Assembly (NCBI GenBank): GCA_045646525.1
Contig: JAZRKX010000007.1
Coordinates: 1-64,000 of the forward strand
Source of the DNA: RGIG8748 sp045646525
GTDB taxonomy: Bacteria > Bacillota > Clostridia > UMGS1810
Direction of reading: 5' to 3'
DNA length: 64,000 nucleotides
Made by a program: the position numbers and the translations under genes. Of the stretch, positions 58,974 to 64,000 are shown piece by piece (position 1 is the stretch's first letter; every line of letters starts with the position of its first letter). The notes beneath the pieces were generated by a model. It saw only the letters and a list, made by a program, of their open reading frames with translations. It was not told the origin of the DNA and ran no database searches.

Positions 58974-60911
58974 TCAGTCCTTTCCCTGTAACTTGGTATA
59001 ATTGAGAAGGCCGCCTGCAATAACTATCTCTTTTGCTCTTTCGGAAAGCTCGCATATACACTCGATTCTGTCCCCTGTGGTTTTGTTTATTACAACGGGA
59101 TTCTTTTCGCATCTTATGGTTTCTATGAGGTTTTCTACGCAAAGCTCATCGCCCTCGGAAATCTTGTCGTAGTCGTTTTCGCATGCAAAGGTAAAGGGGA
59201 GTATACCTGCATTCACAAGGTTTGCACGGTGAATACGCGCAAAGGACTTGGTAATAACAATCTTTACACCCAGATGGAGCGGAGCGAGTGCCGCATGCTC
59301 TCTGGATGAGCCCTGACCGTAGTTGGAACCGCCTACAATTATGCTCTTGCCGAGGCTCTCCGCTCTTTCGGGGAAGCTTTCATCGCATACTGTAAAGCAG
59401 TGCTTGGATATGGCGGGTATGTTGGAGCGCAGGGGCAGTATCTTGGCACCTGCGGGCATGATATGGTCGGTGGTTATATTGTCGCCCACCTTAAGAGAAC
59501 ACTTACATTCTATTGTGTCCTCGAGGGGAGTTGTCACGGGGAACGGCTTAATGTTCGGTCCGCGGAGCACCTCTACAGAGTCCATATCTTTTTCATCTAT
59601 CGGGGGTACTATCATGTTGTCATTTATATCGAAGTATTCGGGCATTTCAAATTTTGGCATATCGCCGAGTGTGCGGGGGTCTGTGAGTACGCCCGCTATA
59701 GCGGATGCTGCCGCAACCTCGGGCGATACAAGGTAAATCTGTCCATCCTTGGTGCCACTTCTTCCAAGGAAGTTGCGGTTAAAGGTACGAAGCGATATTC
59801 CGCCCGAATTCGGTGCCTGACCCATGCCTATACAGGGACCGCAGGCACTTTCGAGAATTCTTGCACCTGCTTCTATCATGTCGGAGAGTGCACCGTTTTT
59901 GGAGAGCATATTAAGTACCTGCTTAGAGCCGGGTGCTATGGATAAAGATACATCGGGATGTACAGTCTTACCCTTTAATATGTGTGCTACTTTCATCATG
60001 TCCATAAGAGAGCTGTTGGTGCATGAGCCTATGCATACCTGGTCTATCTTCATGGAGCCGATTTCCTTTATGCTCTTTATGTTGTCGGGAGAGTGGGGGC
60101 AAGCTGCCGCAGGCTCGAGGGCGGATAAATCTATGTTTATCTCCTCGTCATATACTGCGTCTTCATCTGCGCAAAGTTCTACCCATACATCCTCTCTTTT
60201 CTGTGCTTTCAAAAATTCCTTTGTAATTTCGTCGGAGGGGAAGATGGATGTAGTCGCGCCAAGCTCTGCGCCCATGTTTGTAATGGTGGCTCTTTCGGGT
60301 ACGGAAAGGGTTTTAACGCCCTCGCCGCAGTATTCCACTACCTTGCCAACGCCGCCTTTAACAGACATTATTTTAAGAATTTCAAGGATTACATCCTTGG
60401 CACCTACCCACGGAGAAAGCTTGCCTGTAAGGTTTACCTTAACAACCTTGGGATATGTGATGTAGTATGCGCCGCCTCCCATGGCTACTGCCACATCGAG
60501 ACCGCCTGCGCCTATAGCTATCATGCCTATACCGCCGCCTGTGGGGGTATGGCTGTCGGAGCCGATGAGTGTCTTTCCGGGGGCGCCGAATCTTTCCAGA
60601 TGTACCTGATGGCATATGCCGTTACCGGGTCTGGAGAAGTAAATACCGTGTTTCTTTGCCACGGAGCCTATGAATCTGTGGTCGTCCGCATTTTCAAATC
60701 CGGACTGAAGTGTGTTGTGGTCGATGTATGCCACGGAACGCTCTGTCTTAACTCTGGGTACGCCCATAGCTTCAAACTCTAAGTAAGCCATGGTACCTGT
60801 TGCGTCCTGAGTAAGAGTCTGGTCGATTTTTATACCGATTTCAGTTCCCTTGACAAACTCGCCGTCCACAAGGTGTGCTTTGAGGATTTTCTCAGTGAGT
60901 GTAAGTCCCAT
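58974..60911 (-). CDS. acn: Aconitate hydratase
   Basis: A 645-residue 4Fe-4S enzyme interconverting citrate and isocitrate. Cluster ligands are visible in QVCIGSCTNSS and ACGPCIGMGQAPNSGG. The N-terminal DHNTLQ..., GICHQVHLERF and LIGSDSHTPTGGGIGMIAIGAGG stretches are active-site hallmarks. The C-terminal swivel domain has GGSNYGQGSSREHAALAP (near 530-547), with the catalytic Ser. The size is that of the shorter Firmicute/mitochondrial-like form, not the roughly 890-residue AcnA. ATG 60911 has AAAGGAAG upstream. First gene of acn-icd; no citrate synthase gene is in the window. Confidence 0.96.
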   Translation of the reverse strand: MGLTLTEKILKAHLVDGEFVKGTEIGIKIDQTLTQDATGTMAYLEFEAMGVPRVKTERSVAYIDHNTLQSGFENADDHRFIGSVAKKHGIYFSRPGNGICHQVHLERFGAPGKTLIGSDSHTPTGGGIGMIAIGAGGLDVAVAMGGGAYYITYPKVVKVNLTGKLSPWVGAKDVILEILKIMSVKGGVGKVVEYCGEGVKTLSVPERATITNMGAELGATTSIFPSDEITKEFLKAQKREDVWVELCADEDAVYDEEINIDLSALEPAAACPHSPDNIKSIKEIGSMKIDQVCIGSCTNSSLMDMMKVAHILKGKTVHPDVSLSIAPGSKQVLNMLSKNGALSDMIEAGARILESACGPCIGMGQAPNSGGISLRTFNRNFLGRSGTKDGQIYLVSPEVAAASAIAGVLTDPRTLGDMPKFEMPEYFDINDNMIVPPIDEKDMDSVEVLRGPNIKPFPVTTPLEDTIECKCSLKVGDNITTDHIMPAGAKILPLRSNIPAISKHCFTVCDESFPERAESLGKSIIVGGSNYGQGSSREHAALAPLHLGVKIVITKSFARIHRANLVNAGILPFTFACENDYDKISEGDELCVENLIETIRCEKNPVVINKTTGDRIECICELSERAKEIVIAGGLLNYTKLQGKD

Positions 60912-60944
60912 TTTTCGTCTTCCTTTCATAATAAATATGAGTAA

Positions 60945-60974
60945 AGTATATCACAAAACTTACCCTTGTGTCAA
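60945..60974 (-). promoter_or_regulatory. Promoter of acn-icd
   Basis: Minus-strand TTGACA (60974-60969), an 18-nt spacer and TATACT (60950-60945). Confidence 0.7.
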
Positions 60975-61063
60975 TTTTCCTCACATATTTATAATGGAAT
61001 TTACCAAAAAGTTGACGCAGCTTACACGGTTATGGTATATTAATTACAATGGGGGATATCAAA

Positions 61064-61630
61064 ATGAATGTATATGATTTTGACAATACAATATATAACG
61101 GCGAAAGCGCTCTGGATTTCTTTTGGTTTTGCCTTAAGAAAAAGCCTGTGCTTATAAAGGTGCTTCTTCCCATTATGCGCGACCTTATGCGCTACAAAGC
61201 CTGCCGCATGTCCAAGGAGGAATTCAGGGAGCGCGGTGCATACTATACAGAGGGTTTTTTTAATCTCTTCGATGATATATATGAGGTTATAGAAGAATTC
61301 TGGGATATGCACGAACATAAACTTCGCCCGTTCTATGCAAAGCTCAAAAAGGAAGACGATGTCATAGTTACTGCCAATATAGATGTTCTTGTAGGGGTAA
61401 TGTTTGCAAGAATGGGAGTTACAAACTTCATTGCAACACATTTCGATATGGATAGCGGAAAGCTTGGCGAGGTGTGCTTTGGGCAGGTAAAGGCAAAGCT
61501 GTTTAAGGAAAAATACGGCGAAAAAATAGACAAATTCTTTACCGATTCTTATAACGATAAGCCTCTTATGGATATGGCAGACGAGGTTTACATGGTAAAA
61601 AGAGGAGTCATAGAAAAGATAAAAAAATAA
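61064..61630 (+). CDS. HAD-superfamily (subfamily IB-like) hydrolase
   Basis: A 188-residue phosphatase-like protein. The nucleophile motif is VYDFDNTIYNGES (3-15, DxDxT form). A helical cap follows (LDFFWFCLKKKPVLIKVLLPIMRDL). Motif II is near VIVTANID (about 100-107), the conserved Lys lies in FGQVKAKLFKEKYG, and motif III is DSYNDKPLMDMAD (about 165-177). Related HAD-IB proteins dephosphorylate phosphoserine or membrane-associated substrates; the substrate here is unknown. ATG 61064 is chosen over 61049 because GGGGGA lies between them. Confidence 0.85.
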   Translation: MNVYDFDNTIYNGESALDFFWFCLKKKPVLIKVLLPIMRDLMRYKACRMSKEEFRERGAYYTEGFFNLFDDIYEVIEEFWDMHEHKLRPFYAKLKKEDDVIVTANIDVLVGVMFARMGVTNFIATHFDMDSGKLGEVCFGQVKAKLFKEKYGEKIDKFFTDSYNDKPLMDMADEVYMVKRGVIEKIKK

Positions 61631-61664
61631 CTTTGTGCCACTGTGCCACAAAGTTATTTTTTTA
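61626..61664. terminator. Bidirectional terminator
   Basis: ATAACTTTGTG / CACAAAGTTAT stem with T runs on both strands. Confidence 0.85.
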
Positions 61665-61671
61665 TCTGTGC

Positions 61672-62066
61672 TCATTCATTACTTTTCGATATACTAAGAA
61701 GAAATATACTAGAGGAACTGAAATTATATGCGGATATTGCAGGCATACCAAGGAAATAAATTTTAAGATATATATCGGCAAGGTCCATTACCTCTAATGG
61801 ACAGTTAAGGAATTTAAGAAAGATACGGGTAAGCAAAAAACCTGCTATACCAAGCAGAGTACCTATTACAAAGCTCAGCAGCATTGCGGTGTGTACAGTT
61901 TCCTCGCAGGTTCTCTTCTGCTTAAGCAGTTGCCTCTTGCAAGGACAACATTTGTACCTACTGCAAGTCCCATAAAAAGATTAATAACAAAGTTTGTAAT
62001 ACTGCCTGTGGAGCCTACGGCGGCAAGGGAGCCCGAAGTCATATCAATCTCGTGTTTTCCTTGCAT
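61672..62066 (-). pseudogene. MATE-family efflux transporter, truncated and frameshifted
   Basis: Two adjoining minus-strand frames match consecutive parts of a MATE transporter N-terminal half. Upstream is SGSLAAVGSTGSITNFVINLFMGLAVGTNVVLAR (62040-61935 region). Then, in a different frame, come ETVHTAMLLSFVIGTLLGIAGFLLTRIFL and DLADIYLKIYFLGMPAISAYNFSSSS. The frame break lies about 61895-61935. The first transmembrane helices and the entire C-terminal half (about 300 residues) are missing; the sequence stops shortly after YNFSSS next to the HAD terminator. Clearly a decayed remnant. Confidence 0.85.
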
Positions 62067-62310
62067 AGCGAAAACCTCTTTTCGATATTTGTTAATGCTA
62101 TAATATTACAAACATCTCTGCAATTCAACACAAAAAATCAGTATTGGTTATTATCTACAAAACTTTTTTGAAAAGCCTTGAATTTTATCATTAGTACTAT
62201 TATAATGGTAATATAGTGTATAATAGGTAATTATGCACTGATTCGGAAATTGCGAATAAACAGTGGTAAACTCTCAATAATATTTACTAATAAGTATTAT
62301 GGAGTTTGCT

Positions 62311-62679
62311 ATGAGATATATAACGATTTTTTTGCTTGGAGCAGCGGGATATTCGGGTCTTGAGGTGCTATGGCGCGGATATACGCATTGGACCATGTCT
62401 GTTTGCGGCGGATTTTGTTTTCTGCTTATATACTTTTTAAATATCAGTTTTGCACACGAGAGTATTTTTTACCGCTGTCTTGCGGGTGCTCTTGTTATAA
62501 CCGCCACGGAGCTTGTGGTGGGTGTTACGGTAAATATAGTCCTCGGGTGGAATGTATGGGACTATTCTAATGTGCCTCTTAATTTTATGGGGCAGATATG
62601 TCTTCCGTATACTATACTTTGGTTTTTTCTGTGCATACCTGTGCTGTGGCTTTGCACGGGGATAGACAAAATAATATAA
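62311..62679 (+). CDS. Small integral membrane protein, putative ABC-transporter permease family (CmpB-like)
   Basis: A 122-residue protein with four hydrophobic segments (about 1-15, 30-48, 56-82 and 98-116). The pattern GYSGLEVLWRGYTHWTMSVCGGFCFLLIY and NVWDYSNVPLNFMGQICLPYTILWFFLCIPVLWL matches the family annotated as putative ABC transporter permease (PF06541-like), although no ATPase partner is nearby and transport has not been shown to my knowledge. GGAG is 6 nt before ATG 62311; an upstream ATG at 62299 overlaps that SD. The AT-rich 230 bp upstream holds no gene. Confidence 0.8.
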   Translation: MRYITIFLLGAAGYSGLEVLWRGYTHWTMSVCGGFCFLLIYFLNISFAHESIFYRCLAGALVITATELVVGVTVNIVLGWNVWDYSNVPLNFMGQICLPYTILWFFLCIPVLWLCTGIDKII

Positions 62680-62699
62680 AAAGGTGATATGAGTAATTC

Positions 62700-62990
62700 T
62701 GTAAAGGGTTAAATTCATGATATGCTTCATCAGAGAATATCCAATCGTTGCTTGGTGCGTATTTCAAGAACATCTGCCCTAAATCTGCGCCAAAAACGGA
62801 GCCGCGCTGACTCGCTCACTCAGAGCTCGGCATCGCTAAAATTACCGAACCGCATCAGAAATTGATTTTCGGTAATTTTTCTCCGTTTTTCTGCTTGGGT
62901 TCCCAAAATTCATACCAAGTGTGAGAGGGGATATCGTATGGCGGATTAAGTAATTGTACTGATTTCGCCCTTCATGAAATTACTAATACA
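62700..62990. repeat. Non-coding palindromic element with degenerate coding-like minus strand
   Basis: AAAAACGGAG (about 62792-62801) and CTCCGTTTTT (about 62881-62890) form an outer stem, AAAATTACCGAA and TTCGGTAATTTT an inner stem, and GCCGCGCT.../AGAGCTCGGC a side hairpin, giving a three-way-junction shape. The minus strand reads in one frame as short protein-like fragments (PYDIPSHTWYEFWEPKQ and APSNDWIFSDEAYHEF) separated by stops. No intact gene. Most likely a dispersed repeat or a decayed mobile element. Confidence 0.45.
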
Positions 62991-63004
62991 AAAAGGTGAT
63001 ACAA

Positions 63005-63907
63005 ATGATAAATTCAAAGAGACTTCGCGCAAATATTCTCCTGTTTATTGCCGCATTTATATGGGGTACGGCATTTGTGGGGCAGAGGCTCGGAGTTAAT
63101 GTTCTTCACGGGTGTACATTCAACGGCATCCGTTCTGCCATAGGCTGTCTTGCGCTCCTGCCCGTCATAGCGTTTATGGACGGCAGGGCAATAAAAGACG
63201 GCACATACAAAAAAGATAATCTCGGTACGCTCATAATCGGCGGTATAGTATGCGGTATACTTCTTTTCGGGGCAAGCACCGCGCAGACCGTGGCGTTGGT
63301 CGATGCCGACGAGGGCAAGGCGGGCTTTATGACAACCATGTATCTTATAATAGTACCGCTTCTGGGACTTTTTGTCGGCAAAAAGGTAAGACCTGCCCAA
63401 TGGATAAGCGTGGTTTTTGCAGTGCTCGGACTTTACTTTCTGTGTATGGAAAAGGGCACAAGATTTACTTTTGATAAATCGGAAATTCTTCTTATTCTGT
63501 GCGCATTTATCTTTTCGCTCCACATACTTGCAGTAGATTATTTTTCGCCAAAGGTAAACGGGGTTAAGCTCTCATGTCTGCAGTTTCTTGTGGTATTTCT
63601 TATAAGTCTGGTGTACATAGTTTTTATAGACAAGCCCTCATTTGCCGATATATTAAAATGCATATGGCCTCTTTTGTATCTTGGTGTTATGAGCTCGGGT
63701 GTTGCCTACACCTTGCAGATAGTAGCACAAAAGGACGCAGAGCCTGCGGTAGCGTCCATCATAATGAGTATGGAATCGCTTTTTGCACTTGTGGCAGGGG
63801 CGGTGTTCTCACAGGTTATGCCACCCATAAGAGCCATTGCGGGTTGTGCGTTCATGATGGTTGCCATAATTCTTGTACAGCTTCCCGAAAAGAGAAAAGA
63901 GGTATAG
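63005..63907 (+). CDS. DMT-superfamily (EamA) transporter
   Basis: A 300-residue membrane protein with ten hydrophobic helices in two EamA repeats (about 8-140 and 158-293). The first repeat starts LLFIAAFIWGTAFVGQRLGV, and the second contains LLYLGVMSSGVAYTLQIVAQKDAEPAVASIIMSMESLFALVAGAVF, a strong family signature. Members export amino acids, metabolites or drugs; the substrate here is unknown. ATG 63005 has AAAAAGGTGA upstream; the GTG at 62996 lies within that site. The next gene starts 2 nt after the stop. Confidence 0.92.
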   Translation: MINSKRLRANILLFIAAFIWGTAFVGQRLGVNVLHGCTFNGIRSAIGCLALLPVIAFMDGRAIKDGTYKKDNLGTLIIGGIVCGILLFGASTAQTVALVDADEGKAGFMTTMYLIIVPLLGLFVGKKVRPAQWISVVFAVLGLYFLCMEKGTRFTFDKSEILLILCAFIFSLHILAVDYFSPKVNGVKLSCLQFLVVFLISLVYIVFIDKPSFADILKCIWPLLYLGVMSSGVAYTLQIVAQKDAEPAVASIIMSMESLFALVAGAVFSQVMPPIRAIAGCAFMMVAIILVQLPEKRKEV

Positions 63908-63909
63908 TA

Positions 63910-64000
63910 TGCCAAAGATTTTAGTTTCTTCGTGCCTTTACGGCAAATGTACCAAGTATGATGGTACAAATAATCTCTTAAAACACCCTCTGTTTCTTAA
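63910..64000 (+). CDS. DUF523 family protein (N-terminal part, runs off the window)
   Basis: Thirty codons are visible before the window ends. MPKILVSSCLYGKCTKYDGTNN matches the start of DUF523 (YbbK-type) proteins, which open with a conserved SxCLLG...YDG motif with two cysteines. The start lies 2 nt after the transporter stop, so the two are probably co-transcribed. Family function is not established. Confidence 0.8.

Noticed and set aside
59824..60465. Plus-strand open frame of 213 codons opposite acn
   Set aside because: Shadow of the aconitase gene, whose Fe-S motifs are intact on the minus strand.
1..64000. CRISPR array
   Set aside because: I saw no series of regularly spaced direct repeats and no cas genes.

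Overview
The window looks like chromosomal DNA of an anaerobic, probably gut-associated member of the Clostridia (Bacillota). Evidence for this is the Gram-positive PolC replicative polymerase, the L21-Prp-L27 gene order with a Prp-cleavable L27 extension, dimeric GlyQS, a small alarmone synthetase, a YtvI-type sporulation membrane protein, DUF1846, strong GGAGG-type ribosome binding sites and sigma-A promoters close to TTGACA-17-TATAAT. Genus and species cannot be read from the sequence.

Layout. 1-600: non-coding, with a possible IS21-like end and a promoter-driven hairpin RNA. 589-664: tRNA-Trp (minus). 820-12,337: a secreted protein, DUF1846, an APC permease, a small alarmone synthetase (minus), then ispG-polC-nuclease. 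12,467-20,885: a copper ATPase with metal-binding domains at both ends, a uronate module (AraC regulator, uxaB, uxaA, PocR-AraC regulator) and an AGCS symporter. 21,090-25,238: a DegT aminotransferase, a Gfo/Idh oxidoreductase and a secreted Ig-like protein. 25,246-33,715: a ribosome biogenesis and translation block (L21 leader, rplU, prp, rpmA, obgE, yhbY, nadD, yqeK, LCP, rsfS, leuS) with a small type I toxin-antitoxin-like module between rpmA and obgE. 33,792-35,563: a phage-like switch cassette flanked by terminators. 35,606-50,184: M20 hydrolase, rlmD, galE, apgM, ytvI, a two-component system with HtrA, a polar amino-acid ABC transporter, secG, ybaK, mrp. 50,334-57,280: glyQS and a three-gene RND-type efflux set including a TolC-like protein. 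57,291-60,911: a structured RNA leader with a frameshifted Cys-rich gene, then acn-icd (minus). 61,064-64,000: a HAD protein, a MATE pseudogene, a small membrane protein, a palindromic element, a DMT exporter and the start of a DUF523 gene.

How the genes work together. Most genes are housekeeping. UxaB and UxaA convert tagaturonate to 2-keto-3-deoxygluconate, and the flanking AraC-type regulators suggest control by sugar acids. Acn and Icd form the oxidative branch that makes 2-oxoglutarate. The two-component system probably controls the adjacent HtrA envelope protease.

The most novel-looking part is the cassette at 33.8-35.6 kb. A self-cleaving XRE-S24 repressor faces a 33-residue hydrophobic peptide across a region with four TGTCG-type operator sites covering both promoters. 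The peptide's Shine-Dalgarno sequence lies directly upstream of a 9-bp hairpin that would bring it to the right distance from the start codon. Other points for a second look are the type I toxin module at 26.4-26.65 kb, the long structured leader at 57.3 kb, the hairpin RNA at 0.2 kb, and two non-coding palindromic elements at 22.4 and 62.8 kb that may be dispersed repeats.
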